Shown here piece by piece: positions 14,950-22,828 of a stretch of 48,231 nucleotides of DNA. Where the stretch lies: contig CAJUSL010000006.1 in the NCBI GenBank assembly GCA_910589135.1, positions 1 through 48,231 on the forward strand, given 5' to 3'. A model generated the notes under the pieces. That model saw nothing but the letters and a program-made list of their open reading frames with translations, was not told the origin of the DNA and ran no database searches. The DNA is from an uncultured Eggerthellaceae bacterium (GTDB lineage Bacteria; Actinomycetota; Coriobacteriia; Coriobacteriales; Eggerthellaceae). Made by a program: the position numbers and the translations under genes. Position 1 is the stretch's first letter. Every line of letters starts with the position of its first letter.

Positions 14950-16252
14950 GAAACCGCTGCATAAGACGGGCGCGCTTTGTCCCACGTGCCTGAAGGAGCT
15001 TCCCGCCGAGGTGTACGCCGACGAGGAGGGCGTGGTGTGGATGACGCGCACCTGCCCCGAGCACGGACGGCTCGACAACCGCGTGTGGCCCGACGCCGAA
15101 CACTATATGTGGCTGTGCAGCGAGGCGTTTCCCAAGACGCGTCCCCGGAACACGGAGCCCGTCAAGGCGGCCTGCCCCTTCGGCTGCGGCACGTGCGCAC
15201 GCCACGAGCGTCGCGGCACGCTGCTCGAGATCGAGGTGACGCGCAACTGCAACCTGCATTGCCCGGTGTGCTTCGCATCGGCCGAGAACGGCGAGGACGA
15301 CCCGTCCCTTGACGAAGTGCGCGCCATGTACCAGGTCATCGCGGACGCGGTCGGCACCGACGGCGCCGTGCAGCTGACCGGCGGCGAGCCCACCTGCCGC
15401 AAGGACCTGGTGGACATCATCTACATGGGACGCATGATGGGGTTCTGGGGCATCGAGGTGAACACGAACGGGCTCGTCATCTCGTCGGTTCCGGGCTACC
15501 TGGAAGACCTCGTGGCCCACGGGCTTACCGGCGTGTACCTTTCCTTCGACGGGCTCACGGGCGACGTCTACGAGGCCACGTGCGGACGCGACATCCTCGA
15601 CATGAAGCTGCGCGCCATCGAGCGCTGCCGCGAGGTGGGCATCCAGGTGGTGCTGTCCGTGGCCGTGGTTGCGGGCCTGAACGATGGCCAGCTGGGCGAC
15701 CTTCTGCGTTTCGCGATGGACAATTCGGACGTCGTGTGCGGCCTTGCGCTGCAGCCTGCGTTCACGTCCGGCCGCTTCGATGCGCAACGCGCCTGGCAGT
15801 ACACCTCCGGCGACGTCATCAGCGATCTGGTTGCCCAGTCCGACGGGCTGTTGAGGCTCGACGACGTGTGGCCGCTGGGCTGCTCGCACCCGCTGTGCGA
15901 CACGGGCGTGTTCCTGGTGAAGGATCCGGACGGCCCGCAAAGCGCGGGGCACGCGAGCGGCTTCTATCCGGCCACCCGGCGCATGACCATGGAGGAATAC
16001 GCCGAAGGATACAGCCCCGACTCGCCGCAAGGGTCGGTGTTTTTGGACATCCTTCACAAGAAGGGCGTCGACGTGAAGACAGGCGTCTCCGTCATCGTGA
16101 TGAACTACATGGACGCCGTCAGCATGGACACCGAGCGCCTGCGCGACTGCTCGATGATGGTCGCCGTCCCCGACGGGCGCGCCATTCCGTTCTGCTCGTA
16201 TCATCTGACGAACGCGGCAGGGGGGCGCATCTATTCCCCTTGGTGCAAGTAG
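14942..16252 (+). CDS. Radical SAM enzyme, MJ0619/Tes-like
   Basis: 436 residues. The N-terminal domain has the zinc-like pattern CPTCLKELPA and CPEHGRL found in archaeal MJ0619 and tetraether synthase (Tes) relatives, plus a further ACPFGCGTCARH. The radical SAM cluster motif is CNLHCPVC (about 103-110), followed by LTGGEPTCRKDL for SAM binding and VNTNGLV. The C-terminal part has MVAVPDGRAIPFCSYHLT, also typical of that group, and more cysteines. Related enzymes make C-C bonds between lipid tails or carry out other unactivated-carbon chemistry, but the family is broad and this substrate is unknown. No B12-binding domain is seen. It sits between a CofC-like transferase and a ferredoxin fusion in one operon. 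Confidence 0.85.
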   Translation: MSRKPLHKTGALCPTCLKELPAEVYADEEGVVWMTRTCPEHGRLDNRVWPDAEHYMWLCSEAFPKTRPRNTEPVKAACPFGCGTCARHERRGTLLEIEVTRNCNLHCPVCFASAENGEDDPSLDEVRAMYQVIADAVGTDGAVQLTGGEPTCRKDLVDIIYMGRMMGFWGIEVNTNGLVISSVPGYLEDLVAHGLTGVYLSFDGLTGDVYEATCGRDILDMKLRAIERCREVGIQVVLSVAVVAGLNDGQLGDLLRFAMDNSDVVCGLALQPAFTSGRFDAQRAWQYTSGDVISDLVAQSDGLLRLDDVWPLGCSHPLCDTGVFLVKDPDGPQSAGHASGFYPATRRMTMEEYAEGYSPDSPQGSVFLDILHKKGVDVKTGVSVIVMNYMDAVSMDTERLRDCSMMVAVPDGRAIPFCSYHLTNAAGGRIYSPWCK

Positions 16253-16295
16253 GCGCCGCTGGACTTTCGCCCTGCGGCATCCGGAAGGCAGGAAG

Positions 16296-17330
16296 ATGGC
16301 TGACTACTCCCATACCGGCGCAAGCGCCGACGCTCCCGACTACACCGACGCCGGCGCGGTCAACTACCGCATCGTCAACGACGCTGCACGCTGCATGCGG
16401 TGCGGGCTGTGCGTGGCGTTCTGTCCCTGCGAGGTGCTCGAGGCGGACGAAGACGGCCATCCGCACGCCGCGCATCCCGAGCTGTGCGTGGGCTGCACCA
16501 CGTGCGCAGGCAACTGCCCCACGCGCGCTCTCGCGGTGGAGTGCATCGGCGACGCAGCGTTCGACCCTTGCGCGGACGAGGAGCGAGCCGAGCCCATCGA
16601 CGCCGGCCAGCAGCGCGCGTACGCCGAGCTGCAGGCGTCCATCATGGAGAGCCTGGGCCTGCGCTGGCAGCCCGTGGCCGTCAGCCTGATCGACGCCGAC
16701 GAGGCGCTGCCTGCGGCGCCGATGCCGTCCGAGAACCTACGCTTCTGCCAGGCCATGATGGCGGCCCGCCGCGGCGCGTCCGTGCTCATGCCGCCGTTCA
16801 AACACTCGTGTCCGGACGGCACGTCCATCTTCGGCATGACCGGCGTGCCCGAGAAGCTGGCCACCGGCGAGATATACGTGCTGTTCCACAAGGTGGTGAA
16901 CGCCGAGGCGGCCGCGAAGATGGTGGCCGAGCGCCCCGTGCTGCCGCCGAAGAGCAAGCGCGCAACCTACGTCGCGCCGCTTGCGAAGACCGTGCGCGTG
17001 CCCGAAGTGGTGGTGTTCACCGGCACACCCGAGCAGATGATGTGGCTTTCCATGTCCATGAGCTACTACACCGGACACCGCCACGACTTCCATGCCAGCG
17101 GCTTCAACTCCATGTGCGTGGAGGCCGTGCTGCTGCCGCTCGACAACGACGAGCCCAACATCACCTTCGGGTGCTACGGCTGCCGCGCCGCCACCGACAT
17201 CGGGGAGGACATGATGTTCATGGGCGTGCCCACGCATCTGCTTCCCATGATCGCACAAGGGGCCGCCGAGCTTGCGAAGAAGGCCATCCCCGACTCGCGC
17301 AACAAGATCTACGTGCCGCCGATCATGTAG
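16296..17330 (+). CDS. Ferredoxin-DUF169 fusion protein
   Basis: 344 residues. Residues 30-85 form a two-[4Fe-4S] ferredoxin: CMRCGLCVAFCPCEVLE and CVGCTTCAGNCPTRALA. The rest matches DUF169: LRFCQAMMAARRG, LMPPFKHSCPDGT, a glycine-rich middle, VVFTGTPEQMMWLSMSMSYY and the Cys-bearing FGCYGCRAATDIGEDMM near the end. DUF169 has no established function; its conserved cysteines suggest a redox or metal role. The gene starts 43 bases after the radical SAM gene with GGCAGGAAG before ATG 16296. It may supply low-potential electrons to the radical SAM or Moco enzyme. It converges with the minus-strand gene 30 bases away. Confidence 0.85.
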   Translation: MADYSHTGASADAPDYTDAGAVNYRIVNDAARCMRCGLCVAFCPCEVLEADEDGHPHAAHPELCVGCTTCAGNCPTRALAVECIGDAAFDPCADEERAEPIDAGQQRAYAELQASIMESLGLRWQPVAVSLIDADEALPAAPMPSENLRFCQAMMAARRGASVLMPPFKHSCPDGTSIFGMTGVPEKLATGEIYVLFHKVVNAEAAAKMVAERPVLPPKSKRATYVAPLAKTVRVPEVVVFTGTPEQMMWLSMSMSYYTGHRHDFHASGFNSMCVEAVLLPLDNDEPNITFGCYGCRAATDIGEDMMFMGVPTHLLPMIAQGAAELAKKAIPDSRNKIYVPPIM

Positions 17331-17360
17331 GCGGCAGCGAGCGTCCCCGGCATGCCTCCG

Positions 17361-18833
17361 TTATTGGGATACGGGCACGAGGCATTCCTGGATGAGGGCG
17401 CATTTTTCTTCGAAGGTCATTCTTGGGTAGGAGATGTCCGGGAACATTGCAACGAACTTCCTGTTGTCCAGCTTGCATTCGCATGAGTCCCACAGGGTGG
17501 TGTACTCCTCGTACATATTGCTGAAGAGCTTGCTGCCGTCATGGGTGACCATGGTGAAGAAGTCGCGAGCGGTTGCCTCGTCCTTGTCGTCCTGATGCGA
17601 GCCTCGCTTCTCGCCGTAATACGAGAAGGCGCTCGTGACGATCGTGCCGTCGATGCGGTAGATGTCGTTGAAGAAGGGCTTCTCGCTGAACCGGAACTCG
17701 CATCGGTCGATCACGTCGGAGCATTGGCCGCCTTCGTCGCAAATCAACGTCATGCGAAAGAGCTTGATGTAGTTGTCGATGGTCTTTTCGGCGTCGTTGT
17801 AGATCAGCCGATACGCCTCCGACCAGGGCGGCGAGGAGAGGACGCGCATGCGCATGCCTCTCGAAACGGCGCGCTGCAGGTAGGCGGCAATGCTCGAATT
17901 GAGGATGTGGCGGCATCCGGAAAGCCAGATCGTGTCCCTTGCGTTGTGGATGTATTCGATCAGCAGCAACTGCTTGTCGAAGTTGAGCCCGTCGATGCCG
18001 AACTCCTTCATGTCCGTCAGATACTTCTCGTTGCGCGCCAGCCTGTATTGCGACGTCGCGTCGATGACGAGGCATACCGCCGAGACCAGAAGGGAAGTCG
18101 TGAAGGCAAGCATCAGCTCCCCCGCTTCTTCGCCGAGGCCGTTGTAGACGTAGGCGACGGCGGAAATCACCGTCAGGGCGATCAGCAGCCCCGCGATTGC
18201 GAAGGAGCCGAGCGTGTGGGTGCTTTCCAGCCGCTGGAACAGCCCGGTTTGCTGCTCGGAGAAGTCCTTCCTGTAATAGACGGTGTCGATGCCGTCTCCG
18301 CGGTCGTCCCTGAGGCGCTTCACCAGCTGGAAGCCGAGCTGTTCCAGGATGTGAAGATGCGCCCCGTTCGCGTCTTCCTTCCTTTCGCTGTCCCAGGTTC
18401 GCGTGGCGATCGGATTCAGGGTTCCGCCCTCGTCCACGACGAAGGCGAAAAGCTCGTTGTAGAGGTCGTACGTCAGGCGCAGCCCGCGGTAGTCTTCGTC
18501 GATGAGGACGGTCGTCACGTAATTGCAGGGGTGCTTTTCCCCGCCGAGCGCATCGCAGCAGTAGTCTTGCTTGAAGGCGAGGAATCCGGCGATTCTGTCC
18601 ACGTCGCAATCGGAGTCCACGGCTAGGATGAAGTTCTGCGTCTTCAGGGATTCGAGATACCCGTCCACGCTTCCTTCGGACTGCGGTCCCGAATTCGGGC
18701 CCAGAGCCGTTTGCGTCGAGCTGGCACGCTGCGAAAGGGGAGGGATGAAGGCGTCGTCGTACTTCACGAGAAGATTTCTGACCTGCTGCGTGCTTTCGGG
18801 GTCGGAGAGGCCGTTTCGATACTTGAAATGCAT
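17361..18833 (-). CDS. GNAT domain / two transmembrane helices / PLD-like domain fusion
   Basis: 490 residues from the ATG at 18831-18833, chosen for AAAGGA nine bases upstream; an in-frame upstream ATG at 18959 lacks one. Residues about 55-190 resemble a GNAT acetyltransferase (VLIDEDYRGLRLTYDLYNEL; later ILEQLGFQLVKRL). Two hydrophobic helices follow (about 208-230 and 239-258). Residues about 290-470 look like a phospholipase-D-type fold (IWLSGCRHILNSSIAAYLQ, RGMRMRVLSS, IYRIDGTIVTSAFSYYG), but the HxKxxxxD catalytic signature is absent, so this half is probably a sensor or binding module. Codon use looks less GC-rich than its neighbours, consistent with transfer. A TAGAAT at the complement of 18877-18882 is a possible -10. 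The architecture is unfamiliar to me; an immune or membrane-stress role is only a guess. Confidence 0.65.
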   Translation of the reverse strand: MHFKYRNGLSDPESTQQVRNLLVKYDDAFIPPLSQRASSTQTALGPNSGPQSEGSVDGYLESLKTQNFILAVDSDCDVDRIAGFLAFKQDYCCDALGGEKHPCNYVTTVLIDEDYRGLRLTYDLYNELFAFVVDEGGTLNPIATRTWDSERKEDANGAHLHILEQLGFQLVKRLRDDRGDGIDTVYYRKDFSEQQTGLFQRLESTHTLGSFAIAGLLIALTVISAVAYVYNGLGEEAGELMLAFTTSLLVSAVCLVIDATSQYRLARNEKYLTDMKEFGIDGLNFDKQLLLIEYIHNARDTIWLSGCRHILNSSIAAYLQRAVSRGMRMRVLSSPPWSEAYRLIYNDAEKTIDNYIKLFRMTLICDEGGQCSDVIDRCEFRFSEKPFFNDIYRIDGTIVTSAFSYYGEKRGSHQDDKDEATARDFFTMVTHDGSKLFSNMYEEYTTLWDSCECKLDNRKFVAMFPDISYPRMTFEEKCALIQECLVPVSQ

Positions 18834-19025
18834 GGAGGATGTCCTTTTGCCGAGGCCGGGACTGCTGACAAGCCTCATTCTAGCAAAGGGGCCGGGAGGA
18901 AACTCCTTCCTTTCGGGGTAGCCTTTTGCGGCGGATGTTTCGCAGTGGGACGATTTCATCCCACCTCGCGGCTATGATTGCGTCATCGGAAACGCGCACG
19001 ACGGTTCGGGCCGAGGAGGTGCCAG

Positions 19026-20030
19026 GTGGTTGACGTCATGGAGTTGATCCCATCCAGGGACATGCGCAGCGCATTGCACGAAATCGGGCGCGAATTCTCC
19101 GACATGGAGAAGGCGACCATCGTCGCCAACGTGGGGCTCTCGCCGCGCCGCAGGCGCGAGTTGCTGCAGAGACTGATGGACGAGACGGACGACGAGGTCC
19201 TTCGCGGGCAGCTTCGATACGCCTTGCGATGCGAGGAGCGTCTGCTCGCGTGGTTCCGCGATGCGGCGGACGGCTGCGTCTACGGCGTGCAGGTGCAGGA
19301 CGAGGATTGCCCCGACGACGGTTCCGTCGACGCCTATTTCTCGGGGTTTCGCGCGGCATACGGGTTCGGCCGGTCCGCCGACGCGGCGTTCCGGGTTCGC
19401 AAGTGGATCGTGCGCGATGCCGCTCCCCGGGGCGAGTGGTGGAGCCACGACGGAGACTGCGGGTCGCTTTCGTTCGACGCGAACGGCGAGATGGTCCAGC
19501 TGCTGCTCTGGCGCGACGGGGACGCCGCCGACGCCGACGAGGGGCAGTTCGCGCCGGACATCGTCGTGGGGGAGGGGTGGCCTCACTACCTCTACTTCGA
19601 GGACAGGTGGCTTGACCTGCCCAACGTGTACGAGCAGGGCGACATAGTCCGCGTGCTCGGCGGCAAGGCGTCCTACATCGACCCGGCCTACGACTGGGCC
19701 GTCGTAGCCGCCGACAATGCCGAATGGAGCGCAGCCAGCGAGCGCGCGAGGAGGCGGCTGCAGGGCGCGGAAGGTGGCGGATGCAAGCCCACGGGGCTCG
19801 TGCCCGACTACTCCGACATGCAGGTCCTGGTCGAGTTTCCCTGCAAGGACGGCACGTTTGCGCACGACCACATCAACCCGATGTTCCTCGAACGGGCAGA
19901 GGACGCCGCGGACGGCATCGAGGGGGAGCTCCGCGAAATGGCGACCTGGGCGGCGACGGGCCAATGCGGCCTCGAGCACGTATCGTGCGTTCTGAAGAAG
20001 CACGGTTTGGCGCGCATGGGCACGGTGTAG
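19026..20030 (+). CDS. Hypothetical protein
   Basis: 334 residues if started at GTG 19026, which has AGGAGG (19014-19019) six bases upstream; ATG 19038 is the alternative. I do not recognise the family. The N-terminal 75 residues are helical and charged (MEKATIVANVGLSPRRRREL, YALRCEERLLAWFRD). Then comes a mixed acidic beta-rich region with many Asp/Trp/Tyr residues, and a short helical C-terminal segment (FAHDHINPMFLERAEDAADG). No signal peptide, membrane helix or known catalytic motif is visible. It is the first of four plus-strand genes (phosphoesterase, alarmone synthetase and WYL regulator follow at gaps of 52, 31 and 65 bases), so a shared pathway is plausible. Confidence 0.75.
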   Translation: MVDVMELIPSRDMRSALHEIGREFSDMEKATIVANVGLSPRRRRELLQRLMDETDDEVLRGQLRYALRCEERLLAWFRDAADGCVYGVQVQDEDCPDDGSVDAYFSGFRAAYGFGRSADAAFRVRKWIVRDAAPRGEWWSHDGDCGSLSFDANGEMVQLLLWRDGDAADADEGQFAPDIVVGEGWPHYLYFEDRWLDLPNVYEQGDIVRVLGGKASYIDPAYDWAVVAADNAEWSAASERARRRLQGAEGGGCKPTGLVPDYSDMQVLVEFPCKDGTFAHDHINPMFLERAEDAADGIEGELREMATWAATGQCGLEHVSCVLKKHGLARMGTV

Positions 20031-20082
20031 CCATGCGGGGGCAAGGGCTCGGGCGGCCCTGGCGGCAGGCAAGGAGGCGGCG

Positions 20083-20739
20083 ATGGCGTACGTGTACGCG
20101 ATGAGCGACATGCATGGAGACATGGAGGCGTTCGGGCGCGCGCTGGCGGTCGTCGACTTCGACGACCCGGACAACCTGCTTGTCTTGTGCGGCGACTACA
20201 TGGCGCCTCCCGACGACGACTTCACCATGGTCCGGGCCATCATGGAGCTTCAGGAGGCGCATCCCGGCCAGATCGTCGCGTTGGCGGGCAACCACGAGTT
20301 CCGCCTCGTCGAAGAGCATCGGTTCTCCGTTCTGGAAGAAGACCCTGCCTTTGCCTGGATGCGCCAGCTGCCGCTGTACCTCGAGACCCCCGAGCAGATC
20401 TTCGTGCATGCCGGCGTCGACGAGGAGGCGGGAGAGCTGTGGAAGGTGGGCACCGAGGACGCGTACTTCTGCGAGAAGTTCCCGTGGAGCGAGGGCGCGT
20501 TCGTCAAGGACATCGTCGCGGGCCACATCGGCACGTGGAACATGGCGGGAGACGAAGGCTTCCACGACGTGTACTGGGACGGCGAGAGCCACTATTACCT
20601 GGATGGGACCGTGCACCGCTCCCACATGGTCCCCGTGCTGAAGTACGACGTCGCGCGCAAGCGCTACACGGCGTTCACCTTCGACGCCGACGGCAATCCC
20701 GAGGAATACGAGCCCCAGGCGCCATCGGCTATCATGTAA
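20083..20739 (+). CDS. Calcineurin-like metallophosphoesterase
   Basis: 218 residues. Metal motifs of the PPP/ApaH-like family are visible: SDMHGD (Asp9, His11), LCGDYM for the second metal Asp, GNHE, GHIG and an FVHAG His. The usual GDxxDRG is altered to GDYMAPPDDD, so it departs from classic Ser/Thr phosphatases and symmetric Ap4A hydrolases. The protein is soluble. AAGGAGG precedes ATG 20083. Next to a small alarmone synthetase, nucleotide or alarmone hydrolysis would be an attractive substrate choice, but the sequence alone cannot decide between protein, nucleotide and lipid phosphate. Confidence 0.85.
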   Translation: MAYVYAMSDMHGDMEAFGRALAVVDFDDPDNLLVLCGDYMAPPDDDFTMVRAIMELQEAHPGQIVALAGNHEFRLVEEHRFSVLEEDPAFAWMRQLPLYLETPEQIFVHAGVDEEAGELWKVGTEDAYFCEKFPWSEGAFVKDIVAGHIGTWNMAGDEGFHDVYWDGESHYYLDGTVHRSHMVPVLKYDVARKRYTAFTFDADGNPEEYEPQAPSAIM

Positions 20740-20770
20740 GCGTTCCGTCAGTTCTGAGAGGAAAGACACG

Positions 20771-21415
20771 ATGTCCGCCATCGACGAGTTCGAAGCCATG
20801 CTTGACCGCGAGGAAGAGGCCTTCAGGCGCCTGATGACATACTACCAGTGCGCCATCATGGAGGTCGAGACCAAGCTGCGCGTGTTCGACGCCGAGTTCC
20901 GCCTGCAGCACGACCGCAACCCCATCGAGTCCGTGTGCTCGCGGCTCAAGAGCCAGGGCAGCATGGCGGAGAAGATGGCGCGCAAGGGGTTTCCGATGTC
21001 GGTCGAGTCGATCGAGCACAACCTGTTCGACGTGGCCGGCGTGCGCGTGGTGTGCGCGCTTCCCGAAGACGCCTACGCGCTTGCCGAATCGCTTGTCGGG
21101 CAGGACGACGTCGCCTTGGTGGACCGGCGGGACTACATCGCGTCGCCCAAGGAAAGCGGCTATCGGAGCCTGCACGTCATCGTCGAGGTCCCCATCTTCC
21201 TCGAACGCGGAAAGCGCCCCATGAAGGTGGAGGTGCAGCTGCGCTCTATCGCGCAGAACTTCTGGGCGGCGCTCGACCACCAGCTTCAGTACAAGAAGGA
21301 CCTCGACCCCGGCGAGGAGGCCGCCATCGTGGCCGAACTCAAGGTTCTTTCCGACGCTGCAGCCGACCTTGACGGGCGCATGCAGGCGCTGCGTCACCGC
21401 ATCTTCGGCTCGTAG
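20771..21415 (+). CDS. Small alarmone synthetase ((p)ppGpp synthetase, RelQ/RelP-like)
   Basis: 214 residues containing only the RelA/SpoT synthetase domain. Visible motifs: SRLKSQGSMAEKM (ATP site), NLFDVAGVRVVCAL (metal Asp), DYIASPKESGYRSLHVIVE (GTP stacking Tyr and SLH) and VEVQLRSIAQNFWAALDHQ (catalytic Glu-x-Gln). There is no HD hydrolase, TGS or ACT domain, so it fits the small synthetase class that makes pppGpp/ppGpp, or in toxic relatives (ToxSAS) modifies tRNA or makes ppApp. GAGAGGAAAG lies before ATG 20771. It is 31 bases after a phosphoesterase and 65 bases before a WYL regulator. Confidence 0.9.
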   Translation: MSAIDEFEAMLDREEEAFRRLMTYYQCAIMEVETKLRVFDAEFRLQHDRNPIESVCSRLKSQGSMAEKMARKGFPMSVESIEHNLFDVAGVRVVCALPEDAYALAESLVGQDDVALVDRRDYIASPKESGYRSLHVIVEVPIFLERGKRPMKVEVQLRSIAQNFWAALDHQLQYKKDLDPGEEAAIVAELKVLSDAAADLDGRMQALRHRIFGS

Positions 21416-21480
21416 GCAATTGTCCAGAAGGCGCTCGGCGGCGATCCGTCGGCCCGCGCCACGGTTCCAAGGAGTTCGCG

Positions 21481-22698
21481 ATGGCGACGACCACCACCGG
21501 CAAGAAGGCTTCGCAGGCGAAAGCCTCCGGCAGCAGCGCGAAGGCGGGCGCACGCAAGCCGACGCCGGTGGACAAGAAGCTCTGGCCCTTCTACATATTG
21601 GAGGTGCTCCGCAGGCATGCGCCGGAAGGCGTCGAGCGCGACGGCGAGGGCAACCGCTACCTCACCCGCCGGCAGATCGTCGGCTTCCTCGAGCAGGACT
21701 ACGGGATCGACACCCAGGTCAAGGCCGTCGGCGACAACCTGACGCGTCTTCACGATGCCTCAATGGACCATCCCGAGCTGGGCTTCAGGCTCGAATACCT
21801 GGAAGGCGAGCGCAACGCGGCGGCAGGCGCGTCATCCCGGGGGGAGAAGCAGGTGCTGCGCCGCGGGTGGCGCTGGGCGGACGCGTCGGAATTCGAGCCC
21901 AGCGAGGTGCGCATGCTCGTGGACACCGTCATCGCGTCGCCGGTCATCCCGCAGAACCACGTCAAGGACCTCGTCGGAAAGCTGCTGCCCCTGTCCCCCG
22001 AGAAGATCGTGGTCCCGGGCATCGAACGAGTCGGGCACGCCTCGGTCGTGAACAACGACTTCTTCCTGAACGTCGAGGTCCTCAACGAGGCGATACGGAG
22101 ACGCAGGCGCGTCGAGTTCGTGCTGGGAGCCTTCGGCACGGACGGCAGGCTGCACAAGGGGAGCGCGCCTGAACAGCGCAAGGTCCACAACGTCGTCCCC
22201 ATGCAGCTTCTGATATCCAAGGGTCACTACTACCTGCTGGCGCACTACGCCGGCGGCGAGGAGGAGTACAAGTTCAGGATAGACCTGATGCTGGACGTGC
22301 GCATCGACGAGGACGGCGTCGTGGACGCGGGGGCGGCGAGGGCCGACGTGGCGAGGTTCCGCGAGCAGCATGCCTACGCGATGTCGGGCAAGGTGCTGAA
22401 CGTGGTCCTGCGCATCAACAAGCGCGCCCTCCACACGCTGTTCGACCAGTTCGGTCCCAGCGTGCATTTCAAAAACGAGCAGGTCGACACAATCGACGTG
22501 GAGCTGAGGGCGGCGCTGTACTCCGTGCTTTTCTGGGCGTTGCAGTACTACCGCAGCGTCGAGGTCCTCTCGCCGCCCGAGCTGCGCGAGGTGCTGGCGG
22601 ACGCCGGGCGCGCCGTTTGCGGCATGTATGCGGGCGAGCCGGGGGCTGTCGGCCTCGCGGAGAGGCAGTCAGCCGACGAGTCGATCAACGGCGCGTAG
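21481..22698 (+). CDS. WYL-domain transcriptional regulator
   Basis: 405 residues. A Lys/Ala/Ser-rich tail of about 28 residues precedes a winged-helix region (about 30-95: LWPFYILEVLRRHAPEG, YLTRRQIVGFLEQDYGI, KAVGDNLTRLHD). The WYL domain is centred on about 210-270 with VVPMQLLISKGHYYLLAHY and EEEYKFRIDLMLDVRI, followed by a C-terminal WCX-like segment. WYL domains bind nucleic acid or nucleotide ligands, and such regulators (BrxR, CapW, PafBC) commonly control DNA-damage or phage-defence genes. AAGGAG at 21469-21474 precedes ATG 21481. It probably controls its own operon and/or the AAA gene that follows after a 130-base gap. Confidence 0.88.
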   Translation: MATTTTGKKASQAKASGSSAKAGARKPTPVDKKLWPFYILEVLRRHAPEGVERDGEGNRYLTRRQIVGFLEQDYGIDTQVKAVGDNLTRLHDASMDHPELGFRLEYLEGERNAAAGASSRGEKQVLRRGWRWADASEFEPSEVRMLVDTVIASPVIPQNHVKDLVGKLLPLSPEKIVVPGIERVGHASVVNNDFFLNVEVLNEAIRRRRRVEFVLGAFGTDGRLHKGSAPEQRKVHNVVPMQLLISKGHYYLLAHYAGGEEEYKFRIDLMLDVRIDEDGVVDAGAARADVARFREQHAYAMSGKVLNVVLRINKRALHTLFDQFGPSVHFKNEQVDTIDVELRAALYSVLFWALQYYRSVEVLSPPELREVLADAGRAVCGMYAGEPGAVGLAERQSADESINGA

Positions 22699-22828
22699 GC
22701 CTTTGACGGCTTGCGCCGCTGCGCCTCGGGACGCCTGTCTGGAAAGCCATGGGATAAAAACATGCCACCCCGGTGCCATAATCGACCTTGTAAAAGAGAA
22801 AAGAGCGAGGTCGACCAGGGGGTATGCC

